A stretch of DNA of 64,000 nucleotides, taken from assembly GCA_949126835.1 (NCBI GenBank), contig OX421499.1, positions 28,186,490-28,250,489 on the forward strand, given 5' to 3'. Both the position numbers and the translations under genes were made by a program. Shown here piece by piece: positions 12,701-24,149 of the stretch; position 1 is the first letter of the stretch; every line of letters starts with the position of its first letter. The DNA is from Anisus vortex (taxonomy: Eukaryota; Mollusca; Gastropoda; Planorbidae). The notes under the pieces are model-generated. The model did no database searches and was not told where the DNA came from. It was given only the letters and a program-made list of their open reading frames with translations.

Positions 12701-13059
12701 TGTGTCGAAGCAGAAGCCATGGAAGAAACAAACATCGTCGCGCCATATTGACCAACATCACTGACCATGATAGATTTCGTTGCTGCGGATACGTCACTCC
12801 TGCCGCCGGTCAAGGTTACTTTCTTGACGGTTGTGGTTGCGGCATCCGCATAGAGCTCTTTTTGAACGGAATTCGTCGAGCTTATTCCGGAGAGGCACTT
12901 CTGGTGACTTCTGCTGTGACTGTGATCTGTCTTGCATTTCTTAGCGCTGCGACAGGAATCAACCACTCGCTTTCTTCTCTTTTTGCAAGACTTGTCTGTG
13001 GCGTTTTCTGAAGCCTTCTTAACACCTGAAGTGTTGCTGCCATTGAAGCTTGATTCCAT
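6551..13059 (-). CDS. ETS-family transcription factor, ERG/FLI1-like, 5' coding part (spliced; 3' end outside window)
   Basis: Nuclear sequence-specific transcription factor of the ETS family, incomplete here. Coding exons run right to left: 13059-11436, 7914-7711 and probably about 6702-6551. The first junction keeps frame (phase 1) with CAG|GTTAGT as donor and a TTCTCAG acceptor. Across it the protein reads EVVVPA-DIFLW, closely resembling the VIVPAD..LW entry into the Pointed domain of vertebrate ERG and FLI1. The domain (residues about 542-609) keeps the W..HV..WL.W core, a D.S.FF..DG..L..M middle and a final HN..VL.S.L.YL-like helix. ERG/FLI1 is my best family match by eye; another Pointed-domain ETS subfamily is possible. 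No ETS winged-helix coding sequence is visible on the minus strand down to position 1, so the DNA-binding exons should lie left of the window. About 540 residues before the Pointed domain is unusually long. Confidence 0.8.
7012..7260 (+). repeat. dispersed repeat R, copy 1
   Basis: Shares ordered blocks with 17207-17700 and 34840-35160: ATTACAGAC.CTC, GTCCTAC.CTCATC, CCTGGTTT..TCAGGCAACC, GCATTTGTTCT and TTTTGTCCTTA. No open frame or obvious terminal repeats, so class unknown. Confidence 0.8.
7711..7914 (-). CDS. ETS-like factor, Pointed (SAM_PNT) domain exon
   Basis: This 204-base exon has phase 1 at both ends. It is bounded by a CTTCTCAG acceptor at 7915 and an AAG|GTTAAA donor at 7710; the donor is weaker than consensus. 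It encodes nearly the whole Pointed domain, from the W.HNHV.EWLRW helix to SYLTYLKK. In ETS proteins this SAM-type fold mediates protein contacts or oligomerisation rather than DNA binding. An intronic minisatellite begins only about 40 bases upstream of the acceptor. Confidence 0.85.
7950..8228 (+). repeat. intronic minisatellite, about 61-bp unit
   Basis: About four diverged copies of a unit containing ATGTTTAGCATAGAGCAGA and TACATGGAACAGAGC. It begins about 40 bases from the acceptor of the Pointed-domain exon and was interrupted by a 305-bp insertion at 8234. Confidence 0.85.
8234..8538 (+). mobile_element. 305-bp MITE with inverted termini and 5-bp target duplication
   Basis: The ends are inverted repeats (CCATAGACTATAATA...ATGGACCGCTTGCT on the left, its diverged reverse complement on the right). 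TTTTA flanks both sides (8229-8233 and 8539-8543). The flanking minisatellite reads through if the element is removed. No coding capacity. A partial second copy lies at 33845-33945. Confidence 0.8.
8745..9240 (+). repeat. intronic minisatellite, 51/52-bp unit, T/G-only strand
   Basis: Units start at 8761, 8813, 8865, 8916, 8968, 9019, 9071 and 9122. From 8865 onward 51- and 52-bp units alternate because one G is lost in every other unit, so the recent amplification unit is a 103-bp dimer. Confidence 0.95.
9700..10480 (+). repeat. intronic minisatellite, 20-bp unit
   Basis: About 35-40 copies of AATTGATGGTGTCTAAATAG, regular on the left and decaying to the right. A shortened GATGGTATT junction recurs at about 9850 and 9985. 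Confidence 0.96.
11133..11345 (+). mobile_element. hAT-like MITE, degenerate copy in ETS intron
   Basis: Same internal order as 15464-15670 (AACAGTGTGCCAAAGT, then GTGCCAGTGAAAATTGC and GTGTGCCAAGTCTG), with decayed termini. It lies just downstream of the ETS first coding exon's donor. Confidence 0.75.
11436..13059 (-). CDS. ETS-like factor, first coding exon (541 residues, Ser-rich N-terminus)
   Basis: The ATG at 13059-13057 opens a frame of 541 codons plus one base, ending at the donor CAG|GTTAGT (last exon base 11436). The protein starts MESSFNGSN, has a basic stretch at about residues 25-50 (KKRRKR, a likely nuclear localisation signal), and is then low in hydrophobics and rich in Ser, Asn, Pro and Thr. 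A VKTEL segment near the middle resembles a sumoylation-type motif. An acidic patch (SPEDEYDIYG) precedes the Pointed domain encoded by the next exon. A CTGCAG acceptor lies 7 bases before the ATG, so there is probably at least one untranslated 5' exon to the right. Long frames on the opposite strand here are shadows. Confidence 0.85.
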
Positions 13060-13065
13060 ATTTAG

Positions 13066-15463
13066 CTGCAGTTAAAATTTTGCTTTTCCATTGTATAATT
13101 CGCTCTTCAATGGTGAGTTGTACATTTAAAGTGGAAAAAAAGGAGGAAAAAAAAATTTGTCAGTTATATAACAATATTGGCAAATGCAAATATAGATAAA
13201 AACAAATGTATTTGTTTAACTCCTAGAGTTTATTACAATGCACAACACACATCTATTACATTTAATGAACAGTAAGTAAAAAGATGTCTTTGTGGCACAT
13301 ATTCTGAATTCCGATTTAATGTTAAATAAACTAATATTTTGAATAAGTGAGCAAGACTATTAAATTTTGATCTAGTTATTTTAACTAATCGGAAGTTATA
13401 TATTGTGAAGTATATATGCAAAGTAATTGCTTGATTACTAAGTCATATTAAAGAGACACATGTTCTGATTTAACGTGAAAATAGATAGTCGGACTATTTG
13501 TCAGGTTTGACACAATATTGTTATATATTATATAATATCAGTCGTAGCTCTAATTGTTTCAGTGGCTTTTGCCGGTGGTACATGAGTATCTAGATATGAA
13601 TAGAGAGATTTAGTTTCAATCATAAACTTACATCTATAACATTATGCGTTATACTTTTGTTTAAATCATACCTGCATATAAATTATAAGACACAAGCGCT
13701 TTCAAGATATAATTAACACACACAAAAACACAAAGGTTTTCTTTTCTGTTACTGGAAACTTTCATAGACTCTCACAACAACAATAGAAATACATTTCCAG
13801 GAGCCAATCACATGAATGTGGATTCTACAGACTGTCATACGATGTCAACACTTTGTTATTCATTGATGTCTACTATGAAGACTATGTAGACGTGAATGTA
13901 TATTAAATAGAGTAAGACAAACTCTCTCTCTCACACACACACACTACCTGAAGTTGTATTTCAAAAGTAGTTTTCACACGACCACACCAAAATGAAATTC
14001 TCTCAAGTGGAGAAAAAACACACTTCTTTTGTTTGACATAATAATCTAATTTGATCTCTGATGAGGAGCTTTCAAGTGACAATTATTAGAACTCTACATC
14101 CTTCCAAGAATGCCGCTCCCTAAACATTTATTTTATAACAAGAAGTTCTATAGATCAAATGCATCTGACTGAAACGCTACATTGAAATAAAATACAAAAC
14201 AAACAGAAACTGAAAATAAGATTCAATAAAGCGATAATAAAAATAAAACGCATGACATATTCTTATATAATATCAATTGAACTTAGTTCAACTTCAGAAC
14301 TAGACTAAACCCCTGACTAATCCGCTTTCAAGTCGCTTCCTGTCTCGCATCAAAGATGAGTATTACAATAATGAAGACACTTTTGGGGTTCTCAGATCTC
14401 TATTGAGAAGAATGAAATTGGGTCAAAGGTCAGATTGTCAATTTGTGGGTAAATTGTGCAATGAAACTTTCTTTAGTACTTTCACTTCTTGTATCTCTTT
14501 GTATAGTATTATTATCTTTTCGCCCTTTTCAGTCGATTAACACTTCTTCGTAAAACTTCGAGTATATCTGTAATTTTACAATAAAAACTTCAAAACTTAT
14601 TTCATTAATTTTTCTTCTAAGTATTGATACGACATTTAATTATCCTTAAATATGTTGTATTTCTATTTTTAGCATTATTCAAAAGTAAATTTTCCCTTTT
14701 TATTTCAGAGTCCGGATATCAACACTGCTACAGTTGGGCAACCAGTAGATATGTAGGAGGTTAAAAACAACAAAAAACCAACAAAACAACAACTGAGTCC
14801 CTAAGTTGTGTATACATACAAACAAACAAAGAAAACAACATTAAAAACACTAAGACTTGAGCTGATCTGACACAAATTAACTTTTTGTGACAACATTTCG
14901 CAAAGGTCAGAGCAAAAACTGACTTAGAGGGTAGGAAGGTCTATAGACTAATTGAAACGAAAATTTGGCTTTAATCAGAACTAGACAATGAACAAATGCT
15001 TTAACAAATTTAGATTTATTGCGGGTTTTCAAGGTTTTAAAAAATATAACTAAGGAAAACATTGAAAAAGAAGACTCTAAACTTTTTCAGAAAAGTGCCA
15101 CGTTGTTATAACAAGGGAATGTAGCACCAATAAGCTTAGTAAAATCATTAAACCTATTTTTTTATCTCGAGGAAAGACGCGTAAAATGCAAAGCTTTAAT
15201 AATGCACAAAGTTTTAAAGTCTATCTTAGAAATACAACGCACTAGCTATTTATTATTATACTCAGATAGACACAGAGATCAAAACGCGTTCTACTCATCC
15301 TATACAAAGGAATACTCATATAAGTTCTCACTAACTCATTAAAAAAAAGTACAGTATGATCAAAATTACAAAAATGCTAAGATTTAAATATTGCATTAAC
15401 ATTATTTTCTTTCACTATTAAAATTTATTAAACTCAAACTGCAATTTGTGATAAACTCTAGAC
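13066..15463. other. AT-rich non-coding DNA upstream of the ETS-like coding start
   Basis: No supportable coding region. A CTGCAG acceptor 7 bases before the ATG at 13059 implies a 5' untranslated exon somewhere to the right, but no exon can be placed with confidence. Contains only short AC and CT microsatellites (about 13920-13945). Confidence 0.55.
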
Positions 15464-15670
15464 CAGGGGTTGGCAACCTTTTGATAATAGAGTGCCAAAG
15501 TCGGATTTCTAATTCATTCAGCGTGCCAGCAGCCTAAAAGTCATAATGTTCTAGCAATCGATATTTTGTAGAAGTGACATGAATTATTGTTTTTAGGGGT
15601 GTTCCGCGTGCCATTGAAAATCGCTCTGCGTGGCAAGTCTGGCACGCGTGATGTAGGTTGCCGACCCCTG
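15464..15670 (+). mobile_element. hAT-like MITE, 207 bp, well preserved
   Basis: Inverted termini CAGGGGTTGGCAACC and GGTTGCCGACCCCTG. The flanking 8-mers CTCTAGAC and ATCTAAAC are a diverged 8-bp target duplication, the length typical of hAT elements. The interior has GTGCCA and TGGCAC motifs but no open frame. Confidence 0.85.
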
Positions 15671-17206
15671 ATCTAAACTATACAAAATTGAGAAAACAAT
15701 CAAATGTATGTATATCAATTTTAAAAAAAATATTATTATTATCTAGATTTAAAGAACAACAATCATACTATTGTAAAGAAATCCTTTAAATAGTTGGATT
15801 AGGTAGTGAACATTTTATTGTACTGGATTTAAAAGAAAACGTTATACCTAAACACCCAATAGTTTTGTATAAGAAGTTGTGAGAAATATAATATGTGAAG
15901 CTGTTTTTAAGGCATAATCATCTTGCAGAATTTAGTTATTTTAGGGCTGAAGTGTTTAATTCGTCCAGACAGTTAAAGGATTGTGTGGCCGCTTTAAAGT
16001 ACCCTAATTTGTTGCCTTTTATCCACCAAAGGGGAATAGACCCAGTCACAACCTAACGGAAAGGTACAATACAATTTTTGACATTAACGGATTTATAATG
16101 TGAGATCCGTTGAATTGACGATGGAAAGACCAAAATAGTCTCAGAGTGTTATCTTCAATCTGTCATAATCTGTGCACACAAAAACGTTGATTGTACACTA
16201 AAGTATTACTAATATGCATTGAAAAAATAAAGGAAGAGAGAAATACTATTCAATATGTGTCAGTAACAAAGTTGAGTGAGTGAACACGGCACGGAAATCG
16301 GTACTCACTGACTAGCTTTGATGTTCTTGACATACAAGATTCGGGTGAAAAATAAATTATAAGAAAATTACAATCAGTATCATTTGTACAGTTCATAGAG
16401 TGACAAGAAATCTTCAGACAAATAATTTTTGCGTTTTGTCTTCTAACAGATACAATTGACGCAAATTGGGTTTAAATGTTTGAAATATCATTTGGGTCGC
16501 CCAAGCATTTATTTCCCATATATCCATAGAGGCTGGCCTACGTTAGTGCTTAATTACGGTATGGCTTATGGACCTAAGCAGAATTCCGAAAATGTTGGGT
16601 CGCAACTCGTTTTCCGAGACGCATAGGCGTATTTGAAAATCACTTTCTTTGCCCATGGTCCCTTGAAGCTGGTGATGTTGTGTAAGCCACCCTAACGCTC
16701 TCATTAAGAGTACACCGGTGGACTAACGCATGGGGGGGGGGGGGCATCCCCCTTTTCGCATCCGAGTATCATTGCACGAGGCGAGAGCCCACTGAAACTC
16801 AATACATGGCTGCAGGCCTCGGACAATGTCTTGACCCCCCCCCCCTTGCCCTCTCTTTTTTTTTCACGTTATTCCCTGGACATAAGGCTTTTCTGGTTTT
16901 AAAAAACAAACTTTTAAAGTTAATATTTGAAAATTTAACGCTAAATCTATATTTTCTACAAATGTTAATATAACATCACTGGCTTGCACTGGTGCTAGAG
17001 TTTGCGCTATTCGATTTGAATTTGACTCATACAAACTGAAGAGAGGTAGAAGACGATTTTTCTTCCCTTATTGGATTCAACCCGATACCTTCCAAGTGTT
17101 CATCTAATGCTCTGCCGTTGGACTGTTTAACCGACACGTCCAATTTAAATACTGTTAAAAAAATGTGCAACGAGTGGTAATAATATACGTTTGCAAAGAG
17201 AAGTAA
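15671..17206. other. AT-rich intergenic or intronic DNA
   Basis: Nothing coding was recognised. Poly-G (16732-16743) and poly-C (about 16835-16845) runs lie near a slightly more GC-rich patch at 16600-16850. Confidence 0.5.
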
Positions 17207-17700
17207 TCTTATCGTATATATTACAGACGCTCTTTCTATAAGTAGATTATTGCGTCCTACTCTCATCCGTGGTCCGAGTCTAGTCCTGCATTTTTATTAA
17301 TTTTTTGAATGATTTTGAGTTACAGGTTTTCCTGGTTTGTTCAGGCAACCCATTCCATGCCCGAATGCCACTCGGGAAGAAAGAGTACTTATAATGCATT
17401 TGTTCTCGCGGGAAGAAAGAGTACTTAAAATGCATTTGTTCTCGCCTAAGGGATAAGGAAATTGTTTTTGTCCTTATGTTTATCTGAGCAATGCAACAGG
17501 TTGTTATTGGGTTGTATTTCTAGTTTAGAGTTTAATGCCTTGTGTATTATTACTACTTTACTCTTTGCCCTTCTGTCCTCTAGTGTTTCTAGGTTTAGTG
17601 ATTTGACTATTGATGTTACTCTTGTTAATTGGGAATATTCGCCAGTAATCAAGTCAAGTCATCCGGTAAGTGTAGATGAAAACAATATAATTCAACTACA
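17207..17700 (+). repeat. dispersed repeat R, copy 2 (longest)
   Basis: Contains all R blocks in order, including a local duplication of CGGGAAGAAAGAGTACTTA (about 17368 and 17410). Its right part shares TTTGTCCTTA and GTGTTGTATT-like segments with the copy at 34840. Confidence 0.8.
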
Positions 17701-17724
17701 AATCTGAACTAGTTTAGTTAGATG

Positions 17725-17958
17725 CTTAACAGTACAGCCAACGTTCATTCTCCTACGCGGGACCGTCCGCTTGGAATCACCTCCCACTACAGCTTCGCCA
17801 GAGCCCTAGCTATGACACCTTCAGGAGCCGGTTGAAGACCCTTAGCAGTATTTGCATATACATATTTACAATTTCGTCTGATTTTCGTTGTCTGTATTCT
17901 GTAACTGTCGTCAGCACATAGAACTGTCATCAACGGGATAGTCGCTATACAAGCACTA

Positions 17959-17996
<38 letters not shown>

Positions 17997-18012
17997 ATTA
18001 TTATTATTATTA
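17725..18012 (+). mobile_element. LINE 3' end (L2/CR1-like) with (ATT)n tail
   Basis: Reads RSFSYAGPSAWNHLPLQLR followed by a TFRSRLKTL segment, the characteristic C-terminus of L2/CR1-type reverse-transcriptase proteins. About 150 bases of 3' untranslated sequence and an (ATT)n tail at 17960-18012 follow. A 5'-truncated insertion. The same 3' end occurs inverted at 55515-55640. Confidence 0.85.
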
Positions 18013-20400
18013 CCTTGTCAGTTGTTATGGTTTAGAGAAAGAAAACAAAAGATGAATAAAGAATACACCAATAATTACCATCTCTCAACTCTTTCCTGAC
18101 ATGTCTTCCTTCCTGCAGCCGACAAAATACCAACGAAATAACCCCAATGGCGCATCCGTTTTGCGTCTGGTGTCTAGTGTGCCGTACCGTACATGGGTTC
18201 TCTACGTCTATGATTATTATAACACACACAATGGTGATACCACGATTTGGATGGAGGTTGGGGAGGGGGTTGGGGAGTTGGTCCACTGAGCTTGAGTTGC
18301 TCCCCCCCCCATTCAAGGGCGTCCTCTCGTACCAAGACGCCCCTGGACCAATGTTGAAGTGGGACAGCTCTAAAATATAAAAAGGAATTTGAAAAACAAA
18401 AAATGAAAACACTTGAAAGTAAGCCTCCATCCTACAGCTCACCCTTCTCCCTTGTTACAGTATACCACTTGTGTGTAGTGTCATTTTCAAACAACACTTT
18501 CACATATGTACATAGACAGACGTTGTGACAGCAGAATTTTACGTCAAGGTCTAAATACTGGACACACAAAATTAACGCAGAGTTGATGTCTGTAACCTGG
18601 ACTTCTATACGTACGCTACATAGATCTAAGTCTATAAATTGTACACTCACATTTAAAACAACCGTTATTTATCTTTAAATGCGAGACATAAAGAAAAAAG
18701 AGTTTTATAAATATGGGTACACAGACCTTAGTCAACCTTTTTTGTGCATGTCAAAACTGGTGAAATCTCTTGAAAACAATTATCTTGGGTCCGGCAGAAA
18801 TCTTGCAAGAACATTTTCAGTTAGCCTTGGGTCGCTTTCGAAAAAAACAAAATGTCAGTGTATACCTTACTAATACTTTCGATACATTTTAATATCCTTT
18901 TTAGGTTTCGTTTCTCCTGTTTCTCACTATCAACGAAGCTCATAAAATTTGTTGTCTTTTCCAGTTCTCTGCATTGTGTAAATCTTGTTGGTGCATTATC
19001 AACAGTTGACTTGAAGATGTTTAAAAACAAGCTCCTGGAGGCTCTGGTGGTTTGTAATGTCATTTTATTTGGGGGGAGGGGGGGACATTATTGTCGTGCC
19101 GTATTACATTGTGAGGTATCCAAAACGAAATTCGAAGTATAGACGAATGTTTGAGATTTCACATTCGATATAAAGAGCTACTATTAGCTTTTTTTAAACA
19201 AAATGTTATCTATATAAAGCAGACATTAATAATTTTCATTGTATTTCCTCTTCAAAGTATTATTAGGTGGTTAGGGCCTAATCATAAATTTGTTAAAGTG
19301 TAGTGATATTAAATTGTTAGTTTTCTTGCACTTGTTTAACAACACTATTTCATGCCAGAATGACTCACTAAAAAAAAAAAATTTATGATTTCTATTTTTA
19401 CCTCTAAATATTTATTTCCCGTTAGCTAAAGATACATTTAGCGAAAGTTATTTTTTTATAAAGATAGGTCTAATATTTTGCAAACAAAACTAGAATTTAT
19501 TTTGCAAGGCTTTTGAAACATTTGGAAATGTCTACTAGGTAACGATCATATAAATGTATTTATCTCTAAGCTTTTTCTGAGTTTATCTTTACGTTGTGAT
19601 GCTGTATTTCTAGTTAATGTGTAATGAACCATAACTAAATTGCTTTTAAAATACATGTTCCATCGATTAAGGTTACATGTAGTTGAGAATATGTCATGAA
19701 AGTTGCATTTTGTAAAGAAAACTAGAATTTTTTTGCAAGACTTATTAGCATTTGGGAGTTACTACAATAGAACTATTCCTGTGTTCTGTTACTGGCAATA
19801 GCTTTATAAAGTCAGGGCCGAATAGAGAATAATGACAAGACTGTTTATTGTTTCCTTTCTTATCAAATCCATTTTTTTTGTTTTATCCAATACTAAGCAC
19901 AAGACATCAGTTTTGAGAACTAAGGTTTGTCTGGCTTTGTCTTTGCCACACAATCAACTCACATATGTCGTATTGGCAGTTTGAGGGGGGCGGGTAGGCT
20001 TAATGTTTGGTACATGCATACGAATTAAGTTAGGGGAGGACGAGCTAAATTTTTGGGGGTTACAGATGAAAAGCTTTTTTTTTTTTTTTTTTTTTGCAAT
20101 CTCTGTTTGAAATAACACGAAGAGCTGTCTATAATTAGACCTTTATTTCAAGTAGTTCATTTAGTCAGGCACGCGACTTGTTTCCTCCCCTCTTTGTTTT
20201 AAGGTCAAGTGACACTTTTTTGTGATTAAAGTCACTCCCATTATTTCCTCTAAGTTATATCACACTAAGATAGATAGATGTGAATCTGTCATTACTAACT
20301 GGTGGTTAATAAAGAAAATAAAGTGACAAAAAATACAACTAAGAAAGTAAATTAGGAAGGACTTTTACTTACCAAAAATACTATTATATAAAAAACAAAC
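18013..20400. other. intergenic DNA, no gene recognised
   Basis: A somewhat more GC-rich patch at 18090-18350 has G and C runs and could be a promoter or untranslated exon, but nothing proves it. A poly-T run at 20079-20095 and general AT-richness make up the rest. Confidence 0.4.
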
Positions 20401-20404
20401 AAAA

Positions 20405-20475
20405 ATTTAAAGTGCATTCGAAGACTAATTGTTATGAATAGCGCTATATAAATTATGTAATTTGTATTAATCTGC
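20405..20475 (+). mobile_element. LINE 3' tail fragment
   Basis: Shares GCATTCGAAGACT, GTTATGAATAGCGCTATATA and the following TAATTTGTA with the 3' end of the LINE remnant at 22905-23315. Confidence 0.75.
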
Positions 20476-20639
20476 AAGTAGCGCCTGGCTCGATCCACTA
20501 GCAAATGTCCAGTTTCAGCATTTTTTGTCCAGTTGTTTAATAAAATTGATTTTAATTTGAAATGTATTTATAGGTCAATGTTTAGGAAATATAATTTTAT
20601 AGATTAGTGACGGCATACAAAAAGGGCGAACATTTTTTT

Positions 20640-20678
20640 TAGAGAGAGAGAGAGAGAGGGAGGGAGAGAGAGAGAGAG
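20640..20678 (+). repeat. GA microsatellite
   Basis: (GA)n with a few GGGA interruptions. Confidence 0.9.
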
Positions 20679-20934
20679 TAAAGCAGAGAGGCAGGAAAGG
20701 AAGGATGGAGAGAAAGAGTTTTGAAAAGCTTGCATTGAATTAAAATCCTCACTATCACTAAAAGGCCAATTATGTAAACAATCTGAAGCTCTTCCTACAA
20801 TATGTTTCTGATTGTAAGCAGTTCATGCTTATTCTGGCTCTTAATTTCATCACTTCAATTATACTGTTTATTTGCTCATTATGTGGCTTGTTAATTGTTT
20901 TTTTTTAATGATTAAGAATTATGTATGCACAATT

Positions 20935-21150
20935 TATTTGGTCTCACTCCCGGATGTGTTTGGCTTTAATAGTGTCATGGACAATGAGCCTCCCTTCTAT
21001 AACTATGGTTTGAGTGTACTTATAGTTGTTGTTCTGTGGTTGATGTTGTTTTATGTTGTTTATGTTTTAGATTTTTCTAGTGTTTGTGCTTACTTGTGTT
21101 CTTTTGTGTGTCTCTGTTTAAAAAAGAAAACAACTTAATGTATTGAAATT
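20935..21150 (+). repeat. dispersed repeat, copy 1 (pair with 28545-28750)
   Basis: Both copies carry a CCGGATG block, GTGTCATGGACAATGAG, a T/G-rich middle, and an ACAAC.TAA..TATTGAAAT end. The class is unknown; the fixed ends suggest a short interspersed element. Confidence 0.65.
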
Positions 21151-22904
21151 ACGAACAAGGATACGAAACTTTTGTTCCAATCATGCAACGATACCTGAGA
21201 CCCACATAGAAAGTCAAAATGTCTTCATATACAATTGTTGTGACGAAGCGTAAAGCTATAATTGTCTGGCTGTAAGACAAGAAAACTCTATTGTTCAAAA
21301 TGTTTTACTTAGCTTTGAGGGAAAAGAATCATAACACTGCAATAAATATGTAATAGGTAATGTATCAAACAATAGACTCAGTAACGGAAACTAAACAATC
21401 CATGCCGTAGCAAAGAATGGTGAAGTTTGTGCAATTGACCAGGCGATAACAGTGGTCTTTGGCAGCGACGAAACGAGTTTTTATCTTTGAGGCTTAGAAT
21501 GGAAAAGGCCCACCATCAAAGTTGTGTGCAATAGTAGAGAAACCGAATACCTTGATACGCTTCCAAATAGAATCACTTGTAACTAATAAAATGAATTTAA
21601 AGTATTTTTTTATATTAATTTAAACAAAATACCCACTTGTTGGATTAAATAGAAAATCGCGAGATACAGCTGAAACGCTGTCTAAACTACAGCGGGCTGT
21701 CAAATCCTTGATGAGAAAGTGGAGATGGTTAAGCCACTCCATCAGATAGTTCTATGAAAAGTGAGCCTGCACTCAAGTTCTAGACTAGAAACCCTCAAGG
21801 CAAAACACCGCAGATGACAGCCAAAGCTGACATGGTGATGCAATCTTATGGATAAAGCCAGGGGGAGCAGGGTGAACCTGGAACGAAATAAAAGGGCTGG
21901 CAGAGAACCTTCACATATAGAGAGAGGCCCTTAAGTTCGTCATATACAAAAATGTGGAAGGATGGTTATTTTATTTTTATTTTAAATATATTTATAGGAC
22001 ATTTTCAAATGAAATAAAATAATTTCTGCACTTATCAAAGTGTATTTTCAAAGCGACAATGCGTGTTCTGTAAGACGTACTGAACTTAATCATAAGATAT
22101 GAACACAAGTCAAAGACTCGATAAGCACTGAAAGCTTGCGGTTTGAGAATCACTCATTTTACTTTCTGAGCAGGCACTCGAAATGTTGGTCCTGATATTA
22201 TAACATAGAGAGTTCTCTAGACTTTAGGCACTTGTCACATCATAGGGTCGACTTGAGACGTGTAGCATTTCATTTTCTATGGTGTATTATCTACATCTGT
22301 TGAGATGATAGTAGGTTCAAGTGGGTGCTCTGTGAGCTGTAGTAGTAGTAGTAGTTGACAGTGACTATGAACTGAGGAGGAGCGTGAGATGGGAGGGAGC
22401 ATGGGATTCCCCCCCCTCCCCTTTACAGATCGGAGGTGGGGAAACTATAAAAAAAAAAAAAAATTAAACTCGGGGAGCGGGGAATAGGCTACACAATTGT
22501 TTTATAAGTCAAACAAGAGGAGACGTATGGGTGGGGGAGTGGGAGGGTTTGTCAGGGTCATTGTATTCTATAGTTTAGTTACTTTTAGCCGGCTAATGAG
22601 TTAGTATAAGTGTTTGGTGGATTTAGTGGATCCATTCACTTTAGTCTCAACAAAAAACGTTTCGAAAATGGAAGTGAAAGTCTGAGTTTAAAAAACAAAT
22701 AAAATGAAAATAGAAAAGTTAACGCCCTTGCAAATTCTATTTTGAAATTCCACAAACCGAAAAATCCAGACAATTATTTGATCCATCGTTGAATGAGTGA
22801 CTGTCGTTAAAGAAAAACGATAGTCCTACATAACTTTAGTTTTTTATTTGACAGTATATAGGCCACGAAGTCTTTCTGAACAATGAAGTAAACTCATTTA
22901 CCTG
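21151..22904. other. intergenic DNA, no gene recognised
   Basis: A patch at 21655-21910 is less AT-rich and may be an old retroelement remnant, but no frame can be followed. C and A homopolymers lie at 22410-22460. Confidence 0.4.
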
Positions 22905-23315
22905 TCTAAAAAACTGCACTGGCTACATATAACAGGATACAATTCAAAGTTCTGACTATGCTCTATAAAAGCCTTCATGGTCAATCTTCCCAGTACATGA
23001 GATCCATGGTCGAGCTACACACATCAGAGAAAAGAGGACTGCGTTCAAACAAAATCCATCTACGGCTCAAGGCACGAGGCGTAAAAGAGAAACATTTGCA
23101 GCTCGCTTCTACAGCGTCGTAGCACCTCTGTCTTGGAATGATCTTCCGAACACAATTAAACTAGCTGATAATAATAATATAGACATTTTAAAAACAAAAT
23201 TAAGAACACACTTTTCCGATACATTATATTAACACAATATTATTATGGTAAATGTAAAGCGCATTCGAAGACTTTGTTATGAATAGCGCTATATAAATAT
23301 GCAATTTGTAATTTG
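22905..23315 (+). mobile_element. LINE 3' end (CR1/L2-like), frameshifted
   Basis: In shifting frames it reads KKLHWL, QFKVLTMLYKSLHG, then RFYSVVAPLSWNDLP and LKTKLRTHFSD, the standard C-terminal order of these reverse-transcriptase proteins. It ends in a 3' tail with ATAGCGCTATATAAATATG. Frameshifts and stops show that it is dead. Confidence 0.88.
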
Positions 23316-24149
23316 TCGTATTGGTAATACGGGTCTGATCCCTGTAGATGATCTCTATTTTTTCTCCTTCTAAGTTTTGTAGGATGTCTTTGCAGAGCAG
23401 TGGCGTGCTAAGATACTGAGAGGCGGCTGCATCAGGCGGCACCATAACGGGGGTGAGGAGGGGGCGGCGGCATTAGAAGCGAAATCTCTACAACAATTAA
23501 TATTTTAGAGGCAGCATTTCTAAGATTTGCGTCATACTGAGAAGAAACAAAAAATGCAAGACCTTTAAACTTTGAGTCTACCCAACTTCTATTGATACCG
23601 ACATCGAAAACAGGGTTTAAAAAGGATGGTCTTTCATTGTGCAGGCTACTCAATCTCCATGGCCTAAAAGTAATGGGCGAATTCTTCTTTACTAGCCTTT
23701 ACTAGATCTAGACCATTTGTTGGCGAATACAATTATAGTGAAGGGGGTGCAGATTTTAAGGAAAAGATGCTGTTACAAATGTTGCCATTATACTGCTTGA
23801 AAGCTGGCAAATGATTTCCTTAGTATTGGTTTCAATTAGTTGTAAGTCTGGTTGTGTGAATGTGTTTTTTTCCCCTGCATTTACACACGTGTCTCTTTGT
23901 TGTTTTATTTAAAGGGTCTCAATTAACATGACTTGCATTGAACATTTATTTCTATATGACATCAATTTTTTTTCTTTATTTCTCTCTCTATCTCTTTTTG
24001 TCTTTCTCTCTATCGTTTTATCTATCTTTCTCACTCTTTCTTTCTCTCTCTTTGTTTACTTCTCCTATTCGCATTTAATCTCTATCACTGTCTCATTCGC
24101 ATTCCCTGTCTTTCACAATCTCTAGCATTCTCATTCTCTATTTCTTTTT

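Noticed and set aside
11848..13011. Plus-strand ORFs of about 105 codons opposite the ETS first exon
   Set aside because: Antisense shadows of the 541-codon exon; no recognisable family.
18032..18442. 136-codon minus-strand ORF
   Set aside because: No family resemblance and a low-complexity, hydrophobic translation across homopolymers; the patch may be regulatory but not demonstrably coding.
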